In this document: piece by piece, positions 1 through 9,928 of the stretch
Layout of the letters: every line of letters begins with the position of its first letter
Numbering within the stretch: the stretch's first letter is position 1
Origin: Peromyscus leucopus
Taxonomy: Eukaryota; Chordata; Mammalia; Rodentia; Cricetidae
Assembly (NCBI RefSeq): GCF_004664715.2
Contig: NC_051063.1
Coordinates: forward strand, 147,771,165-147,835,164
Direction: 5' to 3'
DNA length: 64,000 nt
The notes under the pieces: generated by a model
What the model was told of the DNA's origin: nothing
The model's input: only the letters and a program-made list of their open reading frames with translations
Database searches by the model: none
Translations under genes and position numbers: made by a program

Positions 1-284
1 TAGGAGGTGTGGCCTTGTTGAAGAAAGTTTGTCACTGGGGGTTGGCTTGGAGGTTTCAAAAGACCATGGCATTCTCAGTACCCTCTCTGCCTCACTGGTC
101 TCAAGATGTAAGCTCTCAGTTACTGCTCCAGCTCCATGCCTGCCAACCTGCTGCCACCCTCCCTACCATGATGGTCATGGACTCACCCTCTGAAACTGTA
201 AGGAAACCCCCAATTAAATGCCTCCTTTTATAAGTTGCCCAGGTCATAGTGTTTTGTCATGGTACTAGAAAAGTGACTAAGACA
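1..284 (+). mobile_element. MaLR-type LTR, 5' end cut off by the window edge
   Basis: Matches the copy at 36330-36662 block by block: 'gtggccttgttg', 'cactgggggttggct', 'ctctgcctcactgg', 'ccatgatggtcatgg', 'actcaccctctgaa' and 'ccaattaaatgcc'. It ends TAAGACA as MaLR LTRs do. AATTAAA near the 3' end is the usual degenerate poly(A) signal of this class. The frame at 9-233 lies inside it and is not a gene. Confidence 0.75.
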
Positions 285-927
285 CTATACCTGCATGCAG
301 CCTTGGCATCTGGTGATCTGCCCTATCATTCTCCATCTTGTTCCCTTGAGACGTGACTTCTCAGTGAACCTGGAGCTCTCTGGCTTTTGGCTAGACTGAT
401 GACCAGCAAGGCCTATGGATCTTCCCGTCTCCAGCCTGTGCCCCATCCCCCCCAGTACTGGGATTCCAGGGATGAGAGGGTCATAACCTTGGGGGGGGGG
501 GGCTGCTGTGTATCCAAACTAGAGTCATCTCGCTTACACAGTGCTCTTATCCAGCGATCCACCTCCCCAGTCCCACGGAGGTTCTTTCAGACTGTGCCTA
601 TGCTTGGTCCGTGGGCACCTGCTGTTAAGTTCAGGTGCTGACAGGAAGGGATGCAGTCCCATCGCTGCCATCTCTTGCTGGAGTTGATCTCCACAGCAGT
701 GTAGAGAACTGGAAAGACGAAATCAATCAACAAAGATGAAGGTGCAGCAAAGAAACAATAAACTCAGTGAGGATGGACATCAAGGGGAATCTGTTCCACA
801 AAGGGAAGCATGGAAGAGACAGGCAACCGTGGTCGGAACAGTGCTTTCCAGGGGCCATAGACAGGAAGGCAGCAGAACTTACTGAATGAGGATGGGAACT
901 GAAGCAAGGAGGGTGATGTGGATGGAG
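285..927. other. Upstream flank, nothing recognised
   Basis: Single-copy-looking sequence with a G12 run at about 490-501. I see no exon, promoter or named repeat. Confidence 0.5.
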
Positions 928-1062
928 CCAGGTGTGGGCGCATACACCTGTAATCCCATCACTTAGAGGCTGAGGCAGGAGGACTGACAGGAGTTCACGG
1001 TCAGCCTGGGCAATAGTGCAATCCTGCCACAAACAAACAAACAAACAAACAAACAAACAACA
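928..1062 (+). mobile_element. Diverged B1 SINE with (CAAA)n tail
   Basis: Shows the B1 order: 'gtgtgggcgcatacacctg', 'taatcccatcac', 'gaggctgaggcaggagga', 'ttcacggtcagcctggg', then a CAAA tail at 1031-1062. Highly diverged. Confidence 0.7.
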
Positions 1063-1088
1063 AGCAAAAACAGAAACAGAAGAAAAGA

Positions 1089-1496
1089 ATGTTGTTCTAG
1101 TTTGCTTCTCTCTTGCTGTGTTAAACACTGACCAAAAGCAACCTAGGGCAGAGAGAGTTTATTTACATTTACAACTTCACATCACAGTCCCTCACTGAAG
1201 GAAGTCAAGGCAGGAACTCAAGACAGGACCTGGAGGCAGAAACTGAGGCAGAAGCCAGGATAGAGTGCTTGCTCCTCATGGCTTGCTCAGCCTGCTTTCT
1301 TATATATCCCAGGACCACCTATCCAGAGTGGGCACCACCCACAGCAGTGTGCCAGGCCCTCCCATAGCAACTGCTACCCAAGAAAATGCCCACACTGACA
1401 TGCCCACAGACCAATCTATTGGAGGCAATTCCTCAATCGGGGTTCCTCTTCCCAGGTGACTTTAATTTGAATTCACTTGAGAAAAACCAGCCAGCA
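1089..1496 (-). mobile_element. MaLR-type LTR, antisense
   Basis: Opens with the inverted MaLR 3' end ('tctcttgctgtg', 'ccaaaagcaacc', 'gagagtttattt') and continues through 'ggaactcaagac', 'gcttgctcagcctgc', 'cccatagcaact' and 'aaccagccagca', the reverse complement of the element's 5' half as seen at 13660-14093. Diverged. Confidence 0.6.
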
Positions 1497-1730
1497 TAGA
1501 TGCTGTGACAAAGAGAATAAGGGCACAGGAGAGGAAATATGAGGAACAGAACCCAAAATTCCATGAAAGGACCTCTGAGATCCTGCACGGTAGCAGCCCA
1601 AGTGAGAAAACACGAATAGGAATCCTAACGTGAGCATTTGCCAAAGTACAGAAAAGATACTGTGTGGATACACAGTGCCCTTGAGGCCAAGCAAGGCTCA
1701 ACTTACCCTCAATGCTGTGCCTTTTGTGTG

Positions 1731-1952
1731 TTTACATGTGTGTGTGTGTGTGTGGGGGAACCGTGTGGTGGTCAGAGGTAGATATCAAGCATCTTCCTCA
1801 AATAACACTGTCCACCTTCGTTTAGACTGGTCTCTCGATGATTTGGCGAGACTGGCTGACAAGTTCATCTTTACAGGGATGCTGGGGATGGAACTCGGGT
1901 CCTCATGATTCTGCAGCAAGCACTTGACCAACTGAGCCCCCTCGCCAGCTCC
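1731..1952 (-). mobile_element. B4 SINE, antisense, with (TG)n
   Basis: The + strand shows the inverted B4 order ending 'ggaactcgggtcctcat', 'gcaagcacttgaccaact', 'gagccccctcgccagc', which is the tRNA/ID-derived head of B4 read backwards. A TG run at 1736-1753 marks its tail side. Confidence 0.7.
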
Positions 1953-2409
1953 ACCCCCTTCCGGTGTTCTCAGGGCAACTCTGAATCCACAGAGACGATT
2001 GCAGGCATGTTGCCTGAATATGTTGCTTTTAATTCTTAATATTTGCGATATCTTAAATCATAGCGTAAAATGCATCCGTTGTCTACTTTTTTCTTTTCCC
2101 TATACATTAGTCCCATATTAAGTTTAAAGGTCATGGAACAAACTCAACTTTTCACAATTGATTATTGAGGTGCATTTACCCGACTCCAGCATTTCCACTA
2201 TCCAGAACTACCACGTGCGTGAGAATTGCACCCCCATGTATATATAACATATATGCAACGCAGCGTGTAGAAATATAAAATCATCAATCACATCAGGGCA
2301 GAAAATAAAACACTTAGAGAGAAACCACGAAGTGGTAATCATATACAATTTTTTTTTTTCGTGCTCTGAGATTCTTTACGGCCATAATCGACTGAAAATG
2401 AGCTGCCAG
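1953..2409. other. AT-rich sequence upstream of the CpG island
   Basis: AT-rich with short TATA-like patches around 2237-2250 and a T-run near 2350. No element recognised. Distal regulatory sites cannot be judged by eye. Confidence 0.4.
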
Positions 2410-2636
2410 CCCCTGGGGAAACTGAGGCACGTGGGGTGCGGACCTGCGCGTTGCAAGGCTCGCTTAGCGCCGCCTCCAGGCCGCGCCCGCCGGTGCGCAG
2501 CGGTGCCGAGCTCGCGCGGGGCGGCGGAGAGCGGGCGGAGGGCGCGCACGGCGGCGGTACCGGGCCACGCACGGCGGCGCGAGCGGGCCACGCACGGCGG
2601 CCGGAGCGGGAGCCGGTGCGCGCGGCGGGGCGGCGG

Positions 2637-2651
2637 ATGGCCCAGAGCTGA
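2637..2651 (+). promoter_or_regulatory. Minimal upstream ORF (Met-Ala-Gln-Ser-stop) in the 5' leader
   Basis: ATG at 2637 has a G at -3 and a G at +4, which is a reasonable initiation context. It encodes four residues before TGA at 2649-2651. The main-frame ATG at 2655 follows after one codon, in the same frame. A ribosome that terminates here could hardly reinitiate 3 nt later, so the uORF should lower use of 2655 and favour the ATG at 2733. This holds only if transcription starts upstream of 2637, which I infer but cannot see. Confidence 0.45.
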
Positions 2652-2654
2652 TCT

Positions 2655-2827
2655 ATGCAGCGCTTGGAGGGGCTGTGTCTGCGGCGGCGGCGGCGGCGGC
2701 GGGGCCCTGCCCGCGAGCGGAGCGGGGACAAGATGAAGTACCAGAAATACCTGACGGTGCTGCAGATGGCCATCGGCGTCACCCCGTCCAACCGCGGCAG
2801 CCTCCTGCCGCTCAAGAGGAAGCTGTG
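2655..2827 (+). CDS. First coding exon of an unidentified + strand gene (5' partial CDS)
   Basis: ATG at 2655 opens 57 codons plus two bases, ending at a splice donor (GTAAGG from 2828). An in-frame TGA at 2649-2651 closes the frame upstream. Residues 1-26 are low complexity with seven consecutive Arg from a CGG run. A second in-frame ATG at 2733 (residue 27) has A at -3 and begins a more protein-like stretch starting MKYQKYLTVLQM and ending PLKRKLW. I think 2733 is the likelier start, because the first 26 residues look like translated GC-rich leader. The exon joins exon 2 at 20458 in frame, completing a Trp codon across the junction (phase 2). I recognise no domain, signal peptide or membrane segment, and I cannot name the family. 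Confidence is high that this is a real coding exon, moderate for the start codon, and absent for function. Confidence 0.8.
2682..2702 (+). repeat. (CGG)7 trinucleotide run
   Basis: Seven perfect CGG triplets. They would encode Arg-7 if translation starts at ATG 2655, and are 5' UTR if it starts at 2733. CGG runs of this kind in CpG-island leaders vary in length between individuals. Confidence 0.95.
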
Positions 2828-3896
2828 GTAAGGACTCCGGGCTGGGGCGCGCGGGGAGGGGAGTGGGGATACCGGAGGCGCGCGGACAGAGACAGGGGCT
2901 CCGAGGGCAGAGCCGGGGCGCGTGGACAGGGACAGGGGCGCAGGAGCAGGGCGGGGGCGCGGGGCCTGGCAGCGGTGGGGCGCGCAGAGCTGGCGGAGCA
3001 GCCATCGCCCAGCGCCCCGGCCGCGCGCCGCGCTCCTGCGGGCGGCTCCGAGAGCGCGCGGGGAGGGAGCGGCTGGGACCCCGCGCCCCGCATCCCGGCC
3101 TCGCTCGGGCTCTCCTTCCCCTGGGCGCCGGCGAGTGCTGCTGGCTGAGAATTGCACGCCGAGCTCTGCCGCAGACTGCGACCTAGCCCTGCAATCCATT
3201 GGTCCTTGTCGGTGCGTCTTCTGTTATTTCCCCCCAATGCACCTGCTGTTGGGCGCATAGTAAAAGATGAGCTGTTCCCACGCTAAGGGGAGGAAGTTGT
3301 GATGGTACCGTCGTTTTGTCGAGGACTGTCATTTTATCTGCACGATATCTGCTTCCTCCGACCTGGAAGCTGTTATCGAGGTAATTGAAAAGAACACCGT
3401 TAAGTGGAAATGTCTAGGAATTATCCAGATCTGGTTCACACAGTCGTTCATCCTGGAGGTTGTATGTTGTATTAGCATCTAAATATGTTGCATGGGATCC
3501 CATTGGCACCTGGGCATTCCATTGGCTGGAGATACAGGCTTAAGATTCAACCACCAAAGAAACAAGAAAGGAAAAGTGGTGGGCTGGGGAGAGGGGTTGG
3601 GAACCAATAATTGTGAGATTTGATGACCGTTTTAATTTGAAAATTAGTAGTCAGTGCTCAGTATAGGATATGAATGTTTTATTTAGCTGTTCAATTCTAT
3701 TGGCTATAGGGTAATATAAGCCTAAGTAGAGAAATCTGAAGTGAGGCTGCCTTTGTGAAGTGAAGTAACTTCTGCTATATAAAACCTGAAACAATGCTTC
3801 AGAGTCTGTAGCGGTTAATCAATCGAGGAAATGTAGGTTAAAAAAAAGAATGCCAATAGTGGTCAATAGTGAAGGAAAGACTATAATTGTGGGCGC

Positions 3897-3990
3897 AGAG
3901 TTCAAATTTCCCCTGTGCCACTTACAGTGTGACCTTCAGCAAGTTATTGTCATGACTGTTTCTCCATGGGTAAGCCGAGACACTTGTTAT
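3897..3990 (+). mobile_element. MIR SINE fragment
   Basis: The MIR core order is visible: 'ctgtgccacttac', 'gtgtgaccttcagcaag', 'ttattgtcatgact', 'gtttctccatgggtaa'. Confidence 0.75.
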
Positions 3991-4225
3991 CTCTCTTACG
4001 ATGTTACACAGATCAGCTCTGATGTCAAATCAGCCTGTTCCTACTGCTGGCCTGGGTGAGCAACACACACTTAGGAAATGCTAGCATCTTCCATCTTCCT
4101 CCCCCATCTGTTAAAGACACACTTATTTTGAAAAAGGCATTTACACTTGTTAGCCAGCCAAGGACAGCTTATAGAAGGCTAGACTGGTAAGGTTGGCAAC
4201 AGTTGAATTAAGGTATGTCCTTGGT

Positions 4226-4380
4226 GGCCTGGCGGTGGTGGCACACGCCTTTAATTCCAACACTTGGGAGGCAGAGGCAGGTGGATCTCTGAGTTCAAGG
4301 CCAGCCTGGTCTACAGAACAAGTTCCAGGATGACCAGGGCTATGCAGAGAAACCCTACCTTTAAAAAATAATCAGAAAAA
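4226..4380 (+). mobile_element. B1 SINE
   Basis: Near-complete B1 from 'gcctggcggtggtggcac' to 'gcagagaaaccctacc'. It directly precedes a second, less diverged B1 in the same orientation. Confidence 0.9.
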
Positions 4381-4381
4381 A

Positions 4382-4546
4382 GCCGGGCGGTGGTGGCGCA
4401 CGCCTTTAATCCCAGCACTCGGGAGGCAGAGGCAGGCGGATCTCTGGGAGTTCGAGGCCAGCTTGGGCTACCAAGTGAGCTCCAGGAAAGGCGCAAAGCT
4501 ACACAGAGAAACCCTGTCTCGAAAAACAAAAACAAAAACAAAAACA
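4382..4546 (+). mobile_element. B1 SINE, variant right half (likely cricetid subfamily)
   Basis: Starts GCCGGGCGGTGGTGGCGC and carries 'gggctaccaagtgagc' and 'ggaaaggcgcaaagc', then 'ctgtctcgaaaaac' and (CAAAAA)n. The same variant recurs at 18934 and 33375. Head-to-tail with the older B1 before it, consistent with insertion at its A-rich tail. Confidence 0.92.
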
Positions 4547-4567
4547 AAAATCAGAAAAAAAAAATGT

Positions 4568-4662
4568 GTCCTTGGGGAAGGGGGTGTGGCTCAGCAGTAG
4601 AGTACTTGCCTAACACATTCAACAATCTGAGCTTGAGCCCAAGCACTGAAGAAGAAAACATC
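4568..4662 (+). mobile_element. ID SINE
   Basis: Shows 'ggtgtggctcagcagtagag', 'tacttgcctaac' and 'gagcttgagcccaagcac', the tRNA-Ala-derived ID pattern with box A- and box B-like blocks. Not a tRNA gene. Confidence 0.75.
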
Positions 4663-4705
4663 TGTGGAAGATGGTTTTTAACAAATAAATGAAGAATGGG
4701 TCATT

Positions 4706-4826
4706 CTTAGGCAGAGCAGGGTGGTAAACGTCTATCATTCCATCACTTGGAAAGCTGAGGCAGAAATATCATGAGTTCAAGGCCAACCTGAGACCCCAGT
4801 CTCAAAAACAAACAAACAAACAAAAA
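4706..4826 (+). mobile_element. Diverged B1 SINE
   Basis: Reads 'cagagcagggtggtaaacg', 'ccatcacttgg', 'agctgaggcagaa', 'gagttcaaggccaacctg', then a CAAA tail. Confidence 0.65.
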
Positions 4827-4881
4827 ACTGGCAAGATGGTCATTGAATAAAGATGCTTGGCTCCAAGAGGTCATCAGGCTT

Positions 4882-4884
<3 letters not shown>

Positions 4885-4928
<44 letters not shown>
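4885..4928. repeat. (CA)22 microsatellite
   Basis: Uninterrupted CA dinucleotide run; alternating purine-pyrimidine. Confidence 0.98.
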
Positions 4929-4931
<3 letters not shown>

Positions 4932-5159
4932 GAAGTCAAAATACAAATAGGTCACTCTTGGCTGTATTGATGGCATACAGGGAGAAAATATGTCAACACC
5001 ACCAGGTACTGCAGTCTGCATTTCTTCTATGCATTTAACTGACGAAACAAACTATGTATCTTGCTGATTTTTCATATAGATTCTGTCTCTCTATATGAAT
5101 ATAAATTATACAGAGGAGGATTTTTCTCTATTTAATCCATTGCTAAATCTCATACAAAT

Positions 5160-5215
5160 GCTCTCTGGCCCCAAATAGCTCCTCAATAAATATTAGCTGA
5201 ATGAATATGTGAATG
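5160..5215 (+). mobile_element. MIR 3' end fragment
   Basis: 'gctcctcaataaatattag' followed by 'ctgaatgaatatg' matches the conserved MIR 3' terminus. Confidence 0.5.
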
Positions 5216-5225
5216 CTTTGGAGCC

Positions 5226-5300
5226 AGCCATTCTGGGAATCAAACCTAGAACCTCACGTGCTAGGCAAGATGTCTCCCACTCAGCTACATCCCCAGCCTG
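5226..5300 (-). mobile_element. ID SINE, antisense
   Basis: Inverted ID pattern: 'tgggaatcaaacctagaacc', 'gtgctaggcaagatg', 'ctcagctacatccccagcc'. Confidence 0.75.
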
Positions 5301-5799
5301 GTAGATGAATTCTTAATCAGCCATGGCTAGGGAGGAAGTTTGAAGAAAGCATCGTCTTGGTGCTTGACGTGGACTCATTGAGAAGCCGCTAGGCATGGAC
5401 ATGAGCATTTGATGAGATTTATGCTCTTTCATCGCTTGGAGGGCTGCTTCTCAAGAAACAGAGACTGTGATGACGGGACTCAAGGAAATAAAATCGAGGT
5501 GATTTTTGTACCCCTGCAGTTCACATCAGAGGCCAAGAGTGAATCAGGGTCAGAGATAAGAACCGTCTTACTAAGAGATGGCCCACAAAAAGCTGCTGCA
5601 TTACCTATCAACTTCTCCATGTTTTACCAAAAAGAAAAAAAAAATCAGTTTCCATTTAATGCTAGTTTTTAGGAGCCCTCTCATTTCTATAGTGGCAAAC
5701 TGAAGAACATAATATCTGGAAAAACCCTGGCATTGGTGACTCTTCTCAAAACAGATATAGACTTCTCTTTTTCAAATCTATTTGTTTAGTGTTGTGATG

Positions 5800-5940
5800 G
5801 GGGTGGGATGTGCGTGTGTGCACCATAGCACATGTGTGTGAGTGGGTTCTCTCCTTCCACATGTGGATCCTAGGGATCAAACTCAGGTCCTCAGGCCTTG
5901 GCAGTTCTTGAGAAGAGAGCATCTTATCCAGGCAGGCCCT
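5800..5940 (-). mobile_element. B3-type SINE, antisense
   Basis: Reads 'gtgggttctctccttccac', 'tagggatcaaactcaggtc' and 'tcaggccttggcag'; the inverted tRNA head follows, degraded. Confidence 0.65.
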
Positions 5941-6755
5941 GATAACTCCATTAATTAACTCCATTAATGAGTGTGTGTAAGGGACAGAAGAAATGAAGGA
6001 TGAGAGGCACAGGCCGTGTGAGAACAGAGCCATCTCACTCGCCATACCCCTTTTTAGGTAGGAGAATATTGTGCTGCCCGAGTCGTGTATCCAATTTGTC
6101 CTCTGGAATTTTCTTCTAGATAACATTTCCTTTCGTCAGGGTCAGGGTCTTGTAGCAGTTGTGGGAGTGCTTTGGGGAAGGCAGTGTTAAATGTTACAGT
6201 GTTGCATTGGGTGATCACCGGTCTCAACTCCAGAGTAGTAGTAACCTACGGCAGATTCCAGCAGCCATAGCCAAACCTTGGAAGGCACCAGCGTCTGCCC
6301 ACTTACAACATGTGAGTCTGTACTATAAAAATGTGCATACATGAAGATTTGTGCCAAGACGTTTGTGAAAATGTGTATGCTCCCTGCTCCCCGCCCCCCT
6401 TGTGTGTATCTGTGTGTATGTGTGTCTGAATGGTTAGGTGCTGTGCGTAAAGACCTTGTGCTTGCAAAGCTTATGCCGGCGGCGTGAAGGACAGAATGGA
6501 GTGATCTCATGCTTTGTTCCCACACTTCTGTCTACTTTGGGTGTTTGTGGCTATCAGCTTTTCTTTGTGGGGTGCCCTTCTGTCTTTCTTACTGGTTCTG
6601 CTAATGTTTTAGGGAAGGTTGTACTTGTGCACCAATGAAGGCAGAAACCTAAACCAACAGCCTCCAGTTGGAAGGACCCCTTCCCCGGCTCATCCCTTCC
6701 TCTTAGATCCTAGAAACAGGAAGTGGGGATGTTTTCAGTGTTCAAAACCATTGCT

Positions 6756-7150
6756 GTTGTTATGGTTTGGGTATAAAGTGCCGCCCCGCCCCCCCAACAC
6801 GCACACACATACACAAAATCTTTGTTGAAGGCTTGCTCAGCCCAGCTGCTGGAGCTAATCATTGACAGGTGATTGGCTTGTCAGGTCTCTGATCCCTTCT
6901 GTGGACTCATCTATTGTCAGACTCATCATTTGAAGGCATTATTGGGAAGTGATGGAAACTTCCAGAGCAGCGAGTGAGGCGAGTTGAAGGATGGCACCGT
7001 GGCATGTCCTTGGGGGCTCTACTTTGTCCCCAGCCTCCCTGGGTCTGGCTGTTTTATTCTCTCCTCACAATGTAGTGGGCAGCTTTATTGTCTCGTAATG
7101 TTCCTGCTCATGAGCCCAGGGGTGGTGAGTCAGGCACATGGACTAAATAT
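6756..7150 (+). mobile_element. Possible old MaLR LTR
   Basis: 'ttatggtttgggtataaag', 'ttgttgaaggcttg', 'gaaggcattattgggaagtg' and 'tttgtccccagcctccctg' are in the order expected of an old MaLR LTR, heavily diverged and interrupted by a CCCCGCCCCCC run and a CA patch. Confidence 0.4.
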
Positions 7151-8043
7151 CTCTGAATCAGACAGCCTGAAGAAGACCCCCCCCCCCCGCCTCTGAGATT
7201 GCATTCTCCAGGTGTTTGTCATGGAGACTGGAAAACTGTTGAACACACTGTCTTTGGAAGCACTGGGGACTTTTAGCCCTGCCCTGGAGAGAAGCATGTT
7301 TGTGTGGTTAGCTGGCTTTCTTTAGGGATCACCTTCGGTCGCCACGCTGTATTTCCTAGGACTCTGAGAACAGACCGCTGTCCTTTGATTGACAGCTCTG
7401 GAGGTCAGGGGTCCCAAGTCAAGGTGTGCGTGTCCAGGACGGCTCTGGAGTGGACCCTCCCTTGTCTTTCCTATCTCTGGTGGCCTAGGTGTTCTCAATG
7501 GCCATGTCACTCTTGTCTCTGGCTCTCTTTGCACATGGCCTTTTCATCTGTGTACCTCATCTCCTCGTCTGTCCCTTACAGACATTCATCACTGGATTCA
7601 GGGCCCACCTGGGTAATCCAGGATGCTCTCATTTCAAGAACTTCAACTTGATTACATTTGCAGACACTGTTTTGTCCTAAAGAAGATGAAATTCTTCCAC
7701 AGGCCCAAATAATAATTACCCTGATCTACTTTTATGTGAAATGTAACAAATGTTTTCATAATTATTTTATTTTTGACTGTCTTCGAGTTTTCACACCAGC
7801 TTCAGCTGCTTTCCGGAGCATTTGCACTGACCTTAGGGAGGGGCCTAGCCAGTTCAGCCAGTTCACTTCCTGCCATCTTCTAAGAATGCCGGCTGCTCAT
7901 TTGCTTCCACAGTTGTTGGAAGTTACATAGTCTCAATACACTCATTCCGGCAGCCTCCCGGTAAGGGAAGAAGGGAAAATCTGCTGTCAAAGTTACTCCC
8001 TGAAGACCCCCAGTGGAAATGCTTCCCAAGCTTCCTGTCATTT

Positions 8044-8110
8044 CACTTAAGCCCCTCTGTGAGGTAGGTACCATATTTTTCCATTGTACAAACGAAGTCA
8101 TTCACTTGCC
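8044..8110 (-). mobile_element. MIR fragment, antisense
   Basis: 'cctctgtgaggtaggtacc' and 'tttttccattgtacaaacg' are the inverse of the MIR 3' half. Confidence 0.6.
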
Positions 8111-8334
8111 TAGACACCGGTGTCTCCGTGGTTATTGGGGTTCAAAAGACAATTGAACAGGAAGAATACATTGTTGGAAGAAGAGTATGGCTGAGACGAC
8201 AAAGGAACAGGAAGTACCTTGTAGAATATTCTTTTTCCAGGGATGGTTCATGGTGCACCCTTGGGTCAGCAAGGTCTTCCTTGGAACGTGCAGGGCTCAA
8301 ATATCCAAGTTCTTTTCATAGTTTTTTACTTTAT

Positions 8335-9400
8335 TTTTGATATTATAATAGAATTACATTATTTCTCCCTTCCCTTTCCTCCCTCCAAACCCTCCCAATA
8401 TGCCCCTGCCCACTCTCCTCCACACTGATGGCCTCTTTTTTTCACTAATTGCTATTGAATGCATATATGTATATACATACATATTCCTACATATAGCCTG
8501 TTCAGTCTGAGTAATGTTGCGTGTATGTGTGTTTTCAGGACTGACCATTTGGCACTGGATGAACAATTGTGTTCTTCCCTGAGGAAGACCACGTCTTCCG
8601 CCCCCAGCTTTCTTCAGTTGCCCATGGTTCTTTGGGTAGGATTGAAGCCTTGAGAGCTTCTCCCCTGTCAAAGTTGGCATGTCCATTGGCGTTGTCTTTG
8701 TCCAGCTCACATTTGGCCAGTCATGTTGGTGAGACTTCGTGGGTGTAGCTTCTGATAGTCCAGCCTCAAACTCCCTGATCCTCGGACTCTTTCTGCCCCC
8801 ACGTTTACAATATTCCCCGAGCCTTAAGTGCAAGAATACTTCGTAGATGTCACCATTGGGGCTGGGCTCTACAATCTGCATTTTGATTGGTTGTGGTTTT
8901 CTATGGTGGTCTCTGTCTACTGAAAAGAGAAGTTTCCTTGATGGGGGGTGAAGACTACTTATCTGTGGTATAAGGACAAATGTTTATAGATTATTATTAG
9001 GGATGTGCTGGTTTAGTAAATGAGTGACTGTCGAGTCTCTTCCAGTAACCATGACTTCACTAGCACTGTGTAGTTAGCTAGTTTCCAGTACAGGCGTTGC
9101 TTCTCTGTTGTCGAGTAGGTCTCAGGTCCAACTAAAACGCTGTTGGTTACCAGCAAGGTTTGCATGCCGCTGTTGCGCCCTTAGGGCTCTCGTACCATGC
9201 TGGTCGTTGATGTGGTTCGTGGGCATCAGAGCTGGGTAGGGCTCTTGGCTGTCTCCCTCCTTTGGAAGCTTACATGGTGTCTTCCAGTACCATGAAAGCT
9301 AGTCCTCAGGGAGGAGGTGTTCAGGACAGTTCCAGCTCAGGGGTCTCTGGGTCCTGACTGAAGTGCACTGTGTCTGCAGCAATAGGGACTTTGACACGGT
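8335..9400. mobile_element. Lx-type LINE-1 3'-region relic, about 1.05 kb
   Basis: A long non-coding LINE-1 segment recognised from blocks typical of old rodent Lx elements: 'ctgaggaagaccacgtct', 'gttggcatgtccattgg', 'tggtgagacttcgtggg', 'agagaagtttccttgatg', 'gatgtgctggtttagtaaa', 'ttggttaccagcaaggt' and 'gaaagctagtcctcaggg'. The opening piece resembles 62255-62500. The 175-codon frame on the - strand at 8354-8881 is an accidental frame inside this element. Subfamily and orientation are not certain. Confidence 0.65.
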
Positions 9401-9547
9401 TTTAAAATGAGCAAATTACAGACAGTCATACACGTTGTCCTTTTCACAGATGTAACAAATGGCTAGTTACTATTAATCTCCTACTGAATTATTGGTGCTT
9501 CTCTGGTCTGATAACTATAAATTACAAAGAAAGTTTACTATCTTTAA

Positions 9548-9609
9548 AAAAGATTTTAATGGTGCATGCATGCGTGCATGCACGCGCGCTTGTGTGTGTG
9601 TGTGTGTGT

Positions 9610-9643
<34 letters not shown>

Positions 9644-9804
9644 GTGTGTGTGTGTGTGTGTGTGCACGCGCGTGCATGTGTGCACGCACATGCAGAAGTT
9701 GGAGCATAGCTTGCAGGAGTCTGTTCTTGCTCTGCACCAGGGTCCCTGGGATTGAACCTTGGTCTGTCTAGTGGGCTTTCCTGGTTAAGCCATCTCCCTA
9801 GTCC
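9548..9804 (-). mobile_element. B3/B4-type SINE, antisense, expanded (TG)n tail
   Basis: The inverted head reads 'ccctgggattgaaccttgg' and 'ggttaagccatctcc'. The element's A/CA-rich tail has become the long alternating purine-pyrimidine tract at 9560-9694. Confidence 0.6.
9560..9694. repeat. Long alternating purine-pyrimidine tract
   Basis: About 135 bp that are nearly all alternating: GTGCATGCATGCGTGC, a GCGCGC core, three TG runs separated by TGAG, then GTGCACGCGCGTGC and GTGCACGCACATGC. CG and GC steps flank the TG core on both sides. Confidence 0.9.
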
Positions 9805-9928
9805 TTGACTGTCTTTAGTGAACTCTCCTAGTAAGGATTCCTGTCCTTTAAAAAGCTGCCCTGCTGTTCTCAGCAAGCCTCCTGTTCCCATACCTTTGTT
9901 ATGAATTCCCCCTTAGGGCAAACAATGC

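Larger units (their letters stand above)
2410..3150 (+). promoter_or_regulatory. CpG island with probable TATA-less promoter of the + strand gene
   Basis: This is the only long GC-rich, CpG-dense block in the window. CpG-containing runs begin just after 2430 and fade after about 3150, with AT-rich sequence on both sides. It spans the 5' untranslated sequence, coding exon 1 and the first 320 bp of intron 1. I see no TATA box at a useful distance, which fits a broad CpG-island promoter. The transcription start is not visible and probably lies between about 2430 and 2630. A five-codon upstream ORF (ATG 2637, stop 2649-2651) sits just before the first main-frame ATG. The assignment rests on base composition and position. 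CAGE or H3K4me3 data would settle it. Confidence 0.85.

Noticed and set aside
2339..3199. 286-codon open frame on the - strand across the CpG island, with overlapping + strand frames
   Set aside because: GC-rich DNA has few stop codons in any frame. The translation is Arg/Pro/Ala low complexity, and the spliced + strand exon explains the locus.
4311..4547. Frames with the recurring [10 protein letters not shown] pattern (also 18914, 33307, 39328, 49162 and 60562)
   Set aside because: This is the translation of the antisense B1 consensus and recurs wherever B1 lies in that orientation.
4568..4662. tRNA-like boxes in ID, B2 and B3 copies
   Set aside because: These are tRNA-derived SINEs with A-rich tails. 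None folds into an intact cloverleaf with a plausible anticodon arm by eye.
8354..8881. 175-codon frame on the - strand
   Set aside because: It lies within the Lx-type LINE-1 non-coding 3' region and does not resemble L1 ORF1 or ORF2.
9492..9755. Cys/Val- and His/Thr-rich frames in TG/CA repeats (also near 4853, 29854-30233, 52273, 55945 and 59041)
   Set aside because: Translated dinucleotide repeats, not genes.
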